The notes: a model not told the origin generated them from the letters alone. 64,000 nt of DNA from Rhynochetos jubatus (GCA_027574665.1 CM050650.1:55349304-55413303), one strand, 5' to 3'. Positions 37,480 through 51,150 are shown, numbered from the stretch's first letter. Program-made: numbers and translations.

Positions 37480-40230
37480 GTCTCTGTCCCTTTGAATCAA
37501 AGTGAGCTTACAGCATCTGGATGAGCTCTATGTCATATGAAGAATTCTCTCTGCTTGTTTTGAACCTGGCTCCTAGTGGCTTCATTTGATGCCCTGTGGT
37601 TCTTGTACTGATAGGAAACAGTCAAAGCCCATCCATTCTTTCCATGTAATTTCTGATGTGGTTGACCGCTATCAATACTCCTTTGAAGGTGCATACTCCT
37701 TGTTCAGAGTGCAATCCCAGGTTACTTTATCCTTCACTCCTCATGCAAAGGGGACATGCTGCATACATTTCAGATCTTTAGTCATCCTTGGTTATGTTGA
37801 AACTTTTGTGTTCTTCCCTATCCAGCTCAGGAGGAAGGGACCAAAACTGCAACTGGTATTCCAGGTGTAGACAAACCATAGATTTACACATAGATTTATG
37901 GCAGAGTTCTCTGTTTTGTCCTCTGTCCATTCCCTAAGGATTCCCAACATCTGATTTGCTGGTTTTGACCTAAACTGAGCACTGGGTTGATGTTTTCATG
38001 GAACATCCATCATGATTCATGGTAATGGTCAGCTCAGTGCGTATCATTGTGCCATTGTACATATAAATTTAGGGTCATCATTCCTCACGTGTCTTCACCT
38101 TTACTTCATCTGCTAATTTGTGACCAGTCATACAGTTTTGTAAAAGCCTTCAGCAGTTCCTCATACTTTTTGGCAAGAGACTTCAGCAAAAGGCCTTTGA
38201 AAGCTGAACTAGATTGTCGGTTTTATCCAAGAATACCAAGGAGGTAATAAGGCAGGTCTTCTTTAGTAAAAGCTGTGTTGACTTTTCCTGACTAAATCAC
38301 ATTTATGCTGATATCTCTTTTAATTTTATTCTCATATATTCTCTTAAATTGCAAGTACAGCCTGCAGCTTCACAGACCTACCCTACAATGTTTCTTTAAA
38401 GTTGCCAGGTTTGCCATTTGCCAGTCATAATGTAAAGAGGCAGATTTGAGAGTCTACAACTCATTATTATAACTTAATTATTTCATACTTGTGTTCCTTT
38501 AGATATTCTGGGTGAATACCACCTGGTTCTGGCAGTTTGTTTGTATTCACTTAGATATTCTGGGTGAATACCACCTGGTTCTGGCAGTTTGTTTGTATTC
38601 ACTTTGTCAAATCTTTCTGTAGCCCATTCTACACTCACCTGAATTTCGGACAGATCTTTTTCTGAGTCCCTCACAAAGTTCAGGTTTCTTTTAAAAACCC
38701 TCCAGTTACTTCCATATGTGTCTGCCAAGGATTGCTCTTTCTTGCTCTGCTTGCTGTTTTTGTGCCCTGGTCTTCAGTTGGCCGTGTGGACACCTTGGCA
38801 TGCTCCTGCTCCTGATGTGTTTCAAGAAAAATGTACCCTTAGTTTTGCTTCTTCAGTTCTTCCTCAAATGCTTTTTTTGCCTGCCTTGTTGTGTGCTTAC
38901 ACTTAACCTCCCAGAGCTTATCAGTCCTTGTTTTCTTCCTTTAGGCACAACTTCAGCTATTAGAAGGTTACCTTCTTGCTTCTAGTCCACATCCTCTTCC
39001 CTGATGACTTCCCATTGCCCTTTTTCAAGCCTTTCCTGAGTGTGTCTGCATTCCTGTGATGGTGTCCTCGAATAGGCACTTCTAAGGACTTAAATCTCTC
39101 AGCTCCTGCTGTGGTTTTTTAATATGACTCTTTATGTCTTTTGAGGCTGAGGACAATTGTAGGGGACATTTAGAGTTTCATACTTCTGCAGAGATGTTGA
39201 ATCTAGGCATGTTATGTTTGCTGTTATAGAAGGGCTCTTCCCCACTATACAAGATTTTTGAACCAAGTCATGCACTACATCTTTTATTGTGGACTATCTA
39301 TTTGCTCAACGAAACAATAATTAATGGTGTCTTATTTGGTCATTGTATTATATCCTGATATTTACCAACATAGAGATAGCTAAAAACTAACATTCTTACC
39401 ATGTTTTCTGCAAGTGTTGCCTCATGTCCCTGAGAATATCAGAAATTATGTCATCCTTCCAGTTGGTGGACTCAGACTCATTCCATCCTTCTTAAGCCTG
39501 ATATTTCAATCCCTACAGAGTCTGTGCTACTTTGAGTTGCTTGGCTCATCTATTTGTTTTGATTAGACTCTCTCTAGCATACAGAGGTACTGCATCTGCT
39601 TCTGATGGAATTGGTTGCTCTACTTTTTCCTATGTATTTGGTACCACAGGTGATTCACCAGGTTTCCAGTATGCTCAGGATGTCTATGCCTTCATTTAGG
39701 GCTAGACATTGCAGTTCCATCATCATATTTCTTCTGCTTCCAGCATTCATGGGTAAGCACAGGAACCAACATTTTGGCACTCTGTTTAAAGTCACAGCTT
39801 GTTTGCTTTTGCCTATTTGACTGCTTCCACCACCTGATACAGATTGATTGCACTGAATTTTCTTATCTTCATCGGTAGCATAGGTGTTACCTTGTATGGT
39901 GTGGTCTCTTTTCCCACATTGTTTTTTTTTTTTTGTTTGTTTGTTTTTTAAAGCTTAGTTAAAATCTTTCTTAGTTTTAAGCACCAGCATCTTGCCTGTT
40001 TTCTTCAGCTGAAAGCTCCTTTTTTGCAGGAAGTAGCCCTAATTCCTAATAAATCTGAATCTTTGCTCTATCTCCCATATTCTGAAGTAGTCATAAATCT
40101 TGGTACTCCAACTCTCTTTCTGATTCTAAGCAGAATACTGTGAGCATTCAGGAATACCATCATTGAAATACTGCTCCTCAACTTGTTTCATAGGAACTTA
40201 ATTTTTCCTTCGTCTCAGTTCAGCCAGTCC
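37480..40230 (-). mobile_element. Long fossil CR1-lineage LINE, nearly collinear
   Basis: This is the longest transposon in the window, on the minus strand and so decayed that no long frame remains. Its blocks are collinear with the CR1 consensus I know from reptiles and birds. About 37540-37700 resembles the 3' part of ORF2 (TGTTTTGAACCTGGCTCC, TCATTTGATGCCCTGTGG). About 37830-38340 covers the RT palm and downstream. Near 38510-38590 the reverse reading gives PGGIHP, matching the conserved GPDGIHP at the start of RT. About 38780-39300 is the linker. At 39659-39690 the reverse reading gives DILSILETW, matching the endonuclease motif DIIGITETW. About 39950-40200 resembles the region upstream of the endonuclease (TTCCTAATAAATCTGAATC), probably ORF1. 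Ends are approximate. It is clearly dead. Confidence 0.82.
38501..38604. repeat. Exact tandem duplication, 2 x 52 bp
   Basis: A 52-base unit beginning AGATATTCTGGGTGAATACC is repeated head to tail with no differences (38501-38552 and 38553-38604). It contains the decayed GPDGIHP codons of the fossil CR1. Because 52 is not a multiple of three, the second copy is in another frame. Identity between copies, inside a very diverged element, shows the duplication is much younger than the CR1 insertion. Confidence 0.98.
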
Positions 40231-42852
40231 TCTTTCGTAGGATAATATATTACCTGCATTGTTTAGACAATATGACAATATATATGTATGACACTCAATG
40301 GATTTAATCATCTCCGTGATTAAAAATGGGTCAAAATGTGAGGGAGAGTTCATCTGTTCTTAAAGCTGGTATTGTCTTGGGGATTGTGATCTGGTGAAAT
40401 GGCATTTCATCACCTTGTATTTGGAAATCGGTAAGGTGAAAAAGAAAGGATCGAACCCAATTAATTTCTAGGAAAACTCAAATATTTAAGGAGAATGATA
40501 TTTAAATGCATTAAAGTATACGTGAGTGTTTCCTGACTTCCTTATTTCTCAGAAACACTGCTCTGATTTCCCATGATCCCTGGCTTAGGAAGGAGTTTTT
40601 AAGGAACAAAACAAACCCACCTTATTCTTTCTATGTTTTTCTAAAATGCAGGGACAGCATATCTCCAGTCACCTTTTTGTATCTTGCAGGAAAGTGGTAA
40701 CATGCCATTCAGCATGGGCCTTCTCATTCTGAAATTATAATTTCCTACATGTTTTCTCTCAGAAACTTCTTGTTAGTAACATCATCCAATTGCTGCACAA
40801 ATATCTGAGATTTTACTACGGTTTACAATGGATTATGTTAACTTAGGAAAGAGAAGAAGCTGGCAAAGGGCCTGAAGGATAGAAACAAAGCTTGCTACCT
40901 TGGTGAACAAGGTCAGAACATCTACAAAGAGAAAATGGAATTACATCATCAAAAGCTAACTTGATTCCTATTTACATTTTCTTTTTTTTTTTTTAATTAA
41001 TCTTGATCCATTTAAAATGTAGAAATAAAAATACAACTGTCGCTTTTCCTTTCATAAGCTTTAGTAACCAAATAGTGACCATAATCTTAGGAAGTTTCTT
41101 CCCAATACGACCAGAACTGCCTACAGTCTGTTCATCTTAATGCTTCCATACATCCTGATGCACAATGACTGTCTTTTTTTTTTCCATGACTCTTAGATGT
41201 CACATGGGAAAACAATTTGCCCGAGCTTCTTTCTGAATTCTAGCCAGTTAGACAACTAGGTATTCTGCACTAATAGACAGAAAGATGACTATATTTTAAC
41301 TCCGTTTCCACCGTGTCTTATGCAAATAACATGTACATTCCTGGTTTTAGGGTAATTCGTAGGACTTCCTGAGTAATGGGGAGCAATCCATGTGGGTTCA
41401 TCTTGTAAGCACCTGTGGCATAATGGAACCTTTGCTGTGTGCTGCTGGGTGCTCTGAGGACTTATCCTCTAGGAGGGGTATCTGTGGTCTGTCATTTTTC
41501 TCAGTCCAATCTCTCTTCTTTCATTTAAGCGATGCAGTTGCTTCCAGGGAGAAAGTATAACTTTTCTACGGACTCTTATCCTTTGCTCCCTTCCCCCTTT
41601 TTTTTTATTGTGGGTGAAGAACATACTCCTGAACACTTGGGAGAAAGTAATGTAGAAGACAGGGTTATCAGATACAGGAAGAGAAATTTAGGACAGACTA
41701 GGTGAGAGAAAAGTAAAATAAGGCTTGGGTCAGCATGGACATTTTAAAAGAAGTCCAGACATCATGGTAATGAATATAACATACAAACTTATTTAGGTAA
41801 GTCCAAAAGGACGAGTAGTGTGGATTTTGCAGGAGCTTTTGTGGTCTAGATCAGCTCTTTCTGTTGAGAGGTGTTTGTGTTCCCGTCCCATGGTATGTTC
41901 ATGGCCAAGCAGACAACAGTTTGTGTCTGTGTCTGTCCTGTTAGCTGTATAAAGGGAACTCGTATGATGGGTTGCCATTTTACTTTTCTGTGCTTAAGGG
42001 CTTATATAGGTGTGTATTGTTATGCCCCTGATTTCACTTCTCTTAACTTAGCACTTGCCCTTGTTTAATTTTAATCATAGTGTTCAGCACTGTTTGCAAA
42101 CATGAAGCAGTTATGTCTTCTGTCCTCTTGAATGTGAGAATGTCATTATGACCGTGGGTCGCTTTGGGCTGCCTGTCACCTGTAGCTGTGGAAATGACTT
42201 ACTGTGATCAAGACTGGGTTTAGCTGGGCCCTCAGAAATCGAGTCTGTATTTTGCAATACTCTCGATCTTGTGGCACTGTTTCTGCCCTCTATGATGGCA
42301 TGCAAGTTTTGCAGAAGTTTTTATCTCCTGGTAATAATCACTTGGAAGTAGTTTGCAGCTTTTAAATATATCCAGAAGAATTTCTTTACACTTGCTTTAG
42401 AGAAGATTCTCTGTGGGAAATGACCCTGGACCTTGTGCAAAATGTTTCTGGTTTCTACAAAATAAGAAGCTAGAGGAAAGTCTCTTCCTGTGCTCTGAGG
42501 GGAACAGTGGTTACAAGCGTGTGTCTGCAAGACTGAATTCTGTGGCTGATACAGAGACCTTGTGGCAAGTTTTCCTTTAGTTTGTGATTTCTCTGGTTTT
42601 GATAAACGAGTTAAAAATACATCATATGGTCTTGCTAATTCTTGCCCATACACTCTTTTTTTTAAAAATACTATTTTCCTATGTGTTTTTATCAATGGAT
42701 GTAGAACATTTCTAAACTATTTTCTCACATATATAAGATGCAGTCTGCTTATACCTTGCTGTCCTATAATCCATGAGATCAAAGACATTTGATTTCATCT
42801 CTGAAACAGAAGTAGTATATTAGGCTAAGCAAACAGTTTGATTCGAATGAAC
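40231..42852. other. Unique non-coding DNA
   Basis: No exon, RNA gene or known repeat recognised. Short poly-T tracts occur near 40981-40994, 41174-41183 and 41599-41608. Open frames reach 124 codons (42321-42695, minus) but encode nothing recognisable. Confidence 0.45.
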
Positions 42853-43060
42853 TTCAAGAACAAAAGAATGGCTACACTGGGTCAGATCAAATGTTTATGT
42901 AGCACGATGTCCTGTCAACAAGTGGTAAAAGTGGATGCATGTTTAACGATATAAGAATAGAATCAATTAATAATAATATTTCCCCAAGAATACTACTCCA
43001 GTATCCAGTAGTTTGCAGCTTAGGGGTTTCCTGAGTTAGTGGCCGTATCTTTCTTTTCCA
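42853..43060 (-). mobile_element. Old CR1-type LINE 3' end
   Basis: The plus-strand text AAGAACAAAAGAATGGCTAC, then ACTGGGTCAGATCAAATG, matches the reversed 3' end of old CR1 elements (AGAACATAAGAATGGCCATA, then CTGGGTCAGACCAATGG). Further along, CAGTATCCAGTAGTTTGCAG and TTTCCTGAGTTAGTGGCCGT also fit remembered consensus. The terminal tail lies at the low coordinate, so the element points to the minus strand. It is short and diverged. The upper end is approximate. Confidence 0.75.
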
Positions 43061-43385
43061 GCGTATTACTAGCAGTGTGAATAAGATGTGGCCTGGAAGA
43101 CGGAGTAATGAAAATCTGGATGCCAAATTTTAGTGACTGCTTGTCAAGGAAGGTAGAAGATGACAGAACCGCCTTACTTTGAAGTGAAGGAAAAGACGTC
43201 AGTAAACTCTGCTGCCCAAAATGTGATTGTAAGAGAAACAAATTGTGCTGCCAGACTAGACCTCTCTCTGTATAAGCTTCATGACACTGTTCTTAAAATA
43301 ATCTGAAATGCTAGAGCTTTGCGAATAATGGTATTATTGTGAAAAGGGTGCTATATGCGGATATCTGCACGTGGAGTACGTTGCG

Positions 43386-43403
43386 GGTTTTTTGTGTGTT
43401 GTT

Positions 43404-43438
<35 letters not shown>

Positions 43439-43477
43439 GTTTTTTTTTTTGTTTTGCTTTGTTTGTTTGTTTTTTAT
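43386..43477. repeat. T-rich tract with (TG)n core
   Basis: A 24-base T run (43402-43425) is followed by (GT)6, then a second T run and (TTTG)n. The compound simple repeat spans about 90 bases. It is likely length-variable and hard to sequence. Confidence 0.95.
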
Positions 43478-44597
43478 CATACCTTAATGAAACACACTTG
43501 TGAACTGTGAGAATAAGGGTGGCTGCTCATTTCAGAGGAGGGAAGTTTCAGGGTCTCCCATGATGATATCTACCAGAGAGACTTCATTTTTCCAAGGCCA
43601 ATTAGGTTATTATATTCGTGCCAATTCTCTTTCTCTTAAGAGCCATGAATTTCCTCTACTTTCATCTAACCCATGAGACATTTCTGCTTGCAACAGTTAT
43701 TACTACTGTGTTCCAGATTTCAGATGTTTATTTCCATTAAAGTCAGTTTCAAAATGGTGGTCACTGGTAAGATATACACTTCCAAGTGATATTACACGTG
43801 ATAATATTTCAGCATTGTCATTGGGCAGAAGGATCTGCCAAAAACCACTGAGACAGCTGAATAAGAAAAAAGCATAAGACTTCAGTCAGTTTTGTACCAA
43901 CAATCATCTAATGCAGAAAACATAAAGCTTTCTGATTTTGTTGTTCACTCAACAGCTCTGAATCTGCACAGATTCTTACTTTTCATTCCTTTTTTTCTTT
44001 CATCTCAGACTCTTGGCACATATCCAAATACATTGAGTGACTACCCTTCTCTATGAAGTCTATGTTTTTATGCTTGTTAACATTTGCCTTCTCTTTAGAA
44101 GCACTGGAAAAGAGTACATTGTATAATGTATTCACTAAGGGTTTGGTTTTTTACTTCAAATTTGCTGTCCCTTCAGACCAATATTCTTAGGTTGCAATTT
44201 ATCCATTCGGTATGTAGGAGGTTCCTTTTACAAATCAGACGTGTAGTTAATAAGTGGTTATCTAGCACTTAGCCCCTCCCTGCCCTGTCCAGATGAAGGT
44301 GAACATCCATTGTTTTTAGAATGTACAACTGGCCGAGCCATAGCAATTAGAGTTTGATAGCTAAGTCCTGAAACGATTTCTCAAATTTTATAACAGTTTT
44401 GTCCGTATATTGATTTTAAAATACACCTTTATGACATTCCAATTTTCTTCAACACACTATGATAACAATATCCTACAGCTAAATACTCCAAGACAGCTTT
44501 TCCAGTGGTGAAATCAAAGGTAAGCACAGGTAATTTACATCTACCTATTCCTAATTTGGACAACTGCCCATTTTCCTATATGCAACAGCTCACCTTA

Positions 44598-44601
<4 letters not shown>

Positions 44602-44627
<26 letters not shown>
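44602..44627. repeat. Poly-T run, 26 bases
   Basis: An uninterrupted run of 26 T. The adjacent sequence is not a recognisable retroposed gene or SINE, so it is treated as a simple homopolymer. Confidence 0.95.
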
Positions 44628-44632
<5 letters not shown>

Positions 44633-44946
44633 GTAACTCTGTTCCAGGACACACCACTTTCTGCTTCATTGCTTTCCTACAGTGGATTACTCAGGGAACA
44701 TTCTACTATGTCGTATTTTCTGTAAATTTGTCTACACTAAGAAATCTAACTGATTTTGTCTCTGGTCATTTCATTAAAGCTTTTTAACAGGTGATTTTCC
44801 CCACTTAATTCTTCCCCATCCTAGTAAGGTTACCTTATTCTGATTTTGTTAAATAACAAATAACATGGGATTTTATAATAAAATGGATAAATGGATAAAT
44901 TTTATCCTATCTGATTGGATAATTAAATGTGTCTGAAGGTCAGGTT

Positions 44947-44978
44947 TTTTTTTTTTAATTTTAGTTCCCCCCCCCCCC
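44947..44978. repeat. T run followed by 12-base C run
   Basis: A T run of about ten bases at 44947-44956 is followed by AATTTTAGTT and then twelve C at 44967-44978, ending in CAG. It resembles a polypyrimidine tract with a 3' splice AG, but no convincing exon follows. Confidence 0.8.
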
Positions 44979-47696
44979 AGATTTGTATTTCAAATGGTAG
45001 TGATTATGATGTATTTTCAGAGAGTGCCAGTTTTATCTGCTATTATACAAATTCCTCCCTTTTGCAGTTTTTCTAGAGAATGTTCCTTTTCTAGTTCAAA
45101 TGGACTACTTTTATAACCAAGATTACTAGCTGCAGAGTTGTTTCCTTGTTTTCATTTTTAGGGTCTTAGAAAGTTCTAATTTAGGTTTGAAGCCAAACTA
45201 TTACTGTCTTCAAAGGGATCAGAATGAAACAGTTTAAAGCAATGTGCTGTTTTGCATATGCTTTCCATTGTCAGCACTGACTTGCCACTTGTCATAATGC
45301 TCTGTCATAAATGCTGATTGCACGGGTATTGTAGCGGTGATACACTGCCTTGTCTGCTGAAAGCATTAGCTCTGGGCAAATTTTTACCAGTTTCAATTAA
45401 TTGTCTTCTAGTCATATAGGTGTCATCATGAAAATAGTACTTTAATATTGTCTGCAAAGTAAAAACCTGCAAATCCTTCAGAGATCTAGTGAATTAAGAC
45501 AAGAAAGGAGTATGATAATTAATTTGCCTATCTACAGTGGCTCATAATCAAGTAGAGGCAAACATGTTTTTAGAGAAGTTCCTTCAAACTGATTGCAAAT
45601 GCCTTTTTTATCCCTTTTTCAGTAGGCTTTAATTAGCTCCTAAGAAACTTTCCATTCATCTTGATGTTTTAGAGTAGCAGCAGTATTCGTCCACGTAAAT
45701 TTGTTTGTTTGTGCAGTCATCCATCTAATCCCAAGTAAATAAGCCCTTAGGTTGTTCTCATAACGTCTTTGTGGACCACACCAATGGACTAACTCAAAGT
45801 TAGCCCTCTCTAGAGTGGCTGATTATATCCATACCATATAGTGCTGGGAATCATGTCAGCCATGCGGCACTGAGCCACAAAGTCTTAATATGTTTTATGT
45901 CCTGGATAACGAGAGGGTTGTACCAGTGCACCTGAGTGATAAGACATGAGTTTTTGTGCCTTGTTGTAGGTGCATAAGATGCAAGTCCCTCTAGGTTCAG
46001 GGGAATAGAGCTGCTCTAGAGGGGGGAAAACTAAACTGAGTATGTATACATACTGTCTATATAAAGGGAACCCTACAACAAGTGGGGATGTCAGCTGTGC
46101 TTGTGTTTCCTGGGAAAGTTAGCAGAATTTGCTGTCCTTGCCTTGAGGTGGTTGGATCACTCCATCAGTGATCCCGGGAATGAGATTAAGACTATGAATC
46201 TGCAGCCAGTCAGGGAAGAAGGACCTTGAGTGTGAATGAGCCAAGCAAATGTTGTATTTGAAGATTTATTATGATCTTGTTCTGTGTCTCAGGAAACAAT
46301 GGTTCTGCAAAGAGTATTGAGGGAACCAAGCAACTGTGTTGCACCTGTGCAATATTGTGACAAAACCAGCTAATGTAATCCTTGGATCTTGAAACAGGGA
46401 AACAGCATGAAGGATTGAGACAAGTGCTCTAAGTATACAAGCACAGAAAATAACTATTTAATTTGTCTAGGATGTTAAAAGAATGTTGAGAAGTTGAAAA
46501 ACAGAGACAAAAATTACTTGAAATCTAGAAAGTCTAATAGAGTGCATGTTCTCTGCTCTATCAATTTTTCAAACCTTGAAAACAACTTTAAAGAATTTTC
46601 ACAGAAGCTTATGCACATGCTTACAGATTTTGCTGAACTGTGTTCATAGTCAATACACAGTAGCAATACATCCTTCTTTTTTCTGCACCCCTTCTTGTAT
46701 TAATGAGATACCCATCTTTACAGGACATGATTTACTCTTGTGGATATGAATATTCCAACCAATCTCCATAGAGGGTCAGAGAGAAAGAGAGAACAGATGG
46801 AGCTTAAACACTACAGCCAGATTTTAATTAGCGCCTTTGAGTAACCACAATGCTACTAAATTATAATGAAATGGATTTGGTCTTGCAATAGGTATATTTT
46901 GATGATGAAGTGGCATGGTTCTGTCTGCATTAAGTTTTCTAAACATACCATTTTTGTTCCCAAAGTCCTATCACTGCTGGTATCCTTAGACACACTAGGG
47001 AAGGCAAGTGTCCAACATTTTTGATGTTGAAACACTTATTCCAACTAGGACTGTAGAAAATGTTATTTGAAATGGTTCCAGAGCTGTTGAACGGCATGGT
47101 GGCTCCTAATGTGGCTGAACACTGTGGCAATGGACTGATGTCAGTGATTTGCCGATTTTTAGAATTTCATTTTTTTACATTGAGAAAAGCCAATTATGAT
47201 TAATATTTTAAAATTGTGTCTGGAATATAGGCAAAGATATTTTGTAACAATTGCCAAACAATAAAGTGTTATTTTAGACTCAGTACTTTTTTTTTTTCCT
47301 TATTACTTTTTTCCACTTGTGTATTCAGAATAATGAATATTGTATATGGTAGTTTGCCTGGGGCTCTTTCAATGTACCAGGAGGATTCCTGTATGGAAAA
47401 TGAGTGCTGTTGCTAAGTAGCTACAAGAAGAAAATTGTACAACTGAAAAATATGTCTTAGGGGAAAATATTTTTTTTTTAATTTATTAAACCACTTAGAG
47501 TGGCTCTCAGACTATTTTGACTAATCCTACCGTGCTCAGTGCTGTTTCACATGGTGCAGCTGCAGATCCTCCAATGAAATGCTGAGGCAGATGACTGGAT
47601 TATAGGACAGTGGTTTCTTCTCCTATAATCTCTGTTTAACAGGAAGCATTTGCATTGATATTTACCACCTTGGAGTAGCAAAGATAAGATTGCGTA

Positions 47697-47901
47697 GTAG
47701 AGTCATAGACTGGTTTGGGTTGGAAGGGACCTTCAAGACCATCTAGTTCCAACCCCCCTGCCATGGGCAGTTACACCCTCCACTAGACCAGGTTGCTCAA
47801 AGCCCCTTCAACCCGGACTTGAAGACATCCAGGGACGGGTTATCCACAACTTCTCTGGGAAACCTGTTCCACTGCATCACCACACTCTTGGTAAAGAATT
47901 T
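47697..47901 (-). mobile_element. CR1 LINE 3' end, short
   Basis: This is a 5'-truncated CR1 on the minus strand, about 205 bases. It starts with the reversed tail AGAGTCATAGACTGGTTTGG, then GTTGGAAGGGACC and CATCTAGTTCCAACCC. It continues to CTCTGGGAAACCTGTTCCAC and stops after TCTTGGTAAAGAATTTT. It closely resembles the copy at 9888-10443 but is shorter, with modest divergence. Confidence 0.94.
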
Positions 47902-50900
47902 TCAATCAATAGAATAATTTTTGGTTTTCAAAAGTTGCATTATTTCAGATCCAGATTTCTTAGTTGTGTTAAATTTTGGATCCTGCAAAATTAAATTGCA
48001 CATAATAGTGGCCTTTCGGTCATACACTTTATTGATGGATGATATTCAATGAGGAAACAGACATAAATCAAGAAACTAGAAACCATTATCTCTTTTCTAG
48101 GTTTCAGCCTGATCTATTACTAAATTGGTATGCCTTGGACAAACACTGAAACTTCCCTGTGTTGTATAAGGAAAAATATTCCTGACATTGAATGTTTATA
48201 AATTGTTCGGAGAACACTGTTTAGTGCTAGTGTATAAATCATAATGTGAGAATGGCTGGCGTATTACGCACATACAGGATGTATATGAGACTGGGATATA
48301 GGGAAGTGAAAAATTTTGGATGTTCCAGGCGCAAAAGGGTCATGGATGAATGTTTTGGTATGAATTACTGCAGCCTACTTTAGCGAGGATAAGTAAACAA
48401 ACTAGCAACAAGCTAGCCATTGTTTTTCATGGTATTACAGCACTGGAGTACTGCTTTTATGATATATCAACCAAGGTCTGCAATTACATGTACAAATATA
48501 AAACTAAGCTAAGCTCTGAGTGATGTGGCAGATTCACTTGAGAATTCTTTTGTTTTTATCACTCACCAAAATATTAGTTATCTTTGTAGTTTGGGTATAA
48601 AAGTAACCACTAGTTGAAAATTTGGCAGGAAGCTAGTCACTACTGAGCATAAATATTCTGGTGAAAAATTCTGTTTTTCAGTTGGGCGACTGTAATTCAT
48701 GTAAATGTGATACCTTAACCCCTCTGCCCGGAAAATATGAGAATATTTTGTAATTGCCTTCCTATGTTTTGAATGGAAGCGTTGCATGGGCTAGTATCAT
48801 TGTCATCTAGGACCATAATGAGAATGTGGAAACACTGTTTCTTTGACCTCACACTTAGATATGTGTTCAAGGAAGGATGGGTCCAGAGGCAGTTATCAGA
48901 AGTATAGATCTTGTTTTGTATCTAACGATTTTGACCTAGTGAACTAATGAGCATTTTTCCAGACTGTCTCTTTCACAGGCAGAAACTTTGCCTTAATGCT
49001 GGCAAGGGATGGCGGTGTACCCCGTCCCCAGTAGGCTTCTGAGCCTTCTTTTCTCTCGGTGATATGGGCTCTCTATAGCACATATACTTTGCATGAAGCT
49101 GTTTGAGCTTAAATAAAACCCAAGACAAGTGGTTACTCTCCCTGTATTTTTGAAATTGCACATTACAATGTTCATCTAAAAACTTATTCTTTGAATATTA
49201 TATGACAGCAGACTTTGAATAAAGCACAAATAGTTCTGGGAGCAGGACCAAAATGCAAGTTTTCATTTTCCCCAGTGAAATTTCTAACCACCAGGCTACA
49301 GTCTTCTACTTATGTTTTTGTTGCTTTAAAACAAAATCAAATCAAATAAGCAACTAACTTTTGTTAAGCTTTCTTTCATGGTTTTGCTGTAAGTATTAGA
49401 CATACTCAGAGTGCTCCTTCCAAATAGTCCATAGAGAATTTTAATGCTGTTTTGCCTCTTTTTCATATCCCAGCCTTAGTCATGAAACTGGGCACCCAGC
49501 TGCTAAGGGAGGCAGCTTCAGTGCTGTACCGAAGGAGAAGCGCCATTATATCCAGGACTTTCAGATAAAGCAGGGAGGTTTAATGACTTTAAGTTCCTCC
49601 AAGGGTCTTCAGAGTTGGTTTGATGGCTTAATCCCAGTTTTGGATTTAATTAAGAGAATGGATAAGGGCATTAATGGATAAGGAAAAGTTAAGTGATTTT
49701 AGCAAAAATGAGAACAACCCCTAGACCATGCAGTAAAGCTTCAAGAAACCAGGTTCAGAACAAGCAAAATTCCCACACAGTAGGGATTTGTGAGATTCTC
49801 TTACAAAGGTTGTTATGGCTGTGAACAGTTTGTCCAAGTTGAAGGGAGAATGAAAACAACTTGGAATATAGTTCCACTAAGGATTGTTGAATAGATAACT
49901 GGGTTAGACTCAGCAAATCCTGTAAGCAGGAAATAGAAGCCAAGAGAATATATAGGAGAAATACCACATATACTTGTCCTTTCTCTTCACTGAGCATCCC
50001 TTTGTAGCTACTGTTGCTGAAGACCAGATTACAAGACTATAAGGATCCTGGGGCTGAACCAATGTGGCTGTTAAATATTTCACATGTCCTCCAGTCCACC
50101 CACTTCCAGTGACCTCAGTCTGTTTGTTCCTAGCTAGTTGTGCTCTTGTAATTAGTTCTGCAGACCCATTTAGGCAACAGTGTTGAGTAAAATGTCAAAT
50201 TTAGGTATAAGTTTTCAACTAGTCGGTGTTTTACCTTTGTACAAAGCACTACCTTTGTATAACAGATATTCACATGCCTTCATATACTGAATTTGAATCA
50301 TGTAAGGTTAGCAGGTCTGAGCCTCCTTGGAGTCTCCAACACTCTGCTTGTACTCGGTTTGGAGAACTGGTAGAGCAATTAAATTTTCTCGCAGTTCAGT
50401 TTGAATATCATACCTTGCAGTCAGTTGTAGATGCTCAGTAAGTTTCTAATGAAAATATTAATCATTGTGAGTAACTCAATACGAAACATTGACAGTAACC
50501 TGGAAATGAAAAGACCACAGATAAGAGAACTGTATGCCAAATTTTGATTTGAATGTCATCAAAAATTGCTATATTTTAAAGTAAATTGTGTTGATAATAC
50601 AAGAAAACAAGTTCTGTTTGTAAAGTTAATAGTGGATATATCTATTTCAGAAAAAAAAAAAGCTTTTTTGAAAATACTTAGGTGTTACTATCTGTTATTA
50701 AAGTGGTTAAGTACTGTGGTCAATTCATGTTTATAAAAGCTGTCTTTAATTTCTATGGGGTAGAAGTTAAATATGAATAATGTATTTGAGATTTATGTGG
50801 AGTTGCATATAGAAAGTGGTAATAAAGCATACACTGGAAGAAAGACCATAATGCCAAATGGAAACACAATCTAAATGCCTATGTCAGTTTCTGCACACAG

Positions 50901-51150
50901 TAGGCTACACTTCACCTGAAAGTTGAAACATAAGAGGTATATCTAATAAAAGATAAAGGAAAGCCTTTCATCATGCTGGTAGAGTGATTCTTCAGGTGAG
51001 TGAGCTTCTATACTAAATAACACTTTTGTCTCATCTTACGAGTAAGCTATACTGGCAAATTATTCTGACTCATCTTTTGCTGTTTGTTTTATAGGAAGGG
51101 CACAAATAGACAGTTTATAGCTTTTGTCCCCCAAAACTGATCTCCCAGAT

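Larger units (their letters stand above)
43061..47696. other. Unique non-coding DNA with homopolymer tracts
   Basis: No gene recognised. The stretch holds several long T runs and one C run, listed separately. Otherwise it is AT-rich single-copy sequence. Confidence 0.45.

Noticed and set aside
42321..42695. 124-codon minus-strand frame
   Set aside because: Low-information translation with no domain. Not supported by neighbours.
44930..44980. Pyrimidine tract ending in CAG, resembling a 3' splice site
   Set aside because: The T and C runs are simple repeats and no open, recognisable exon follows.
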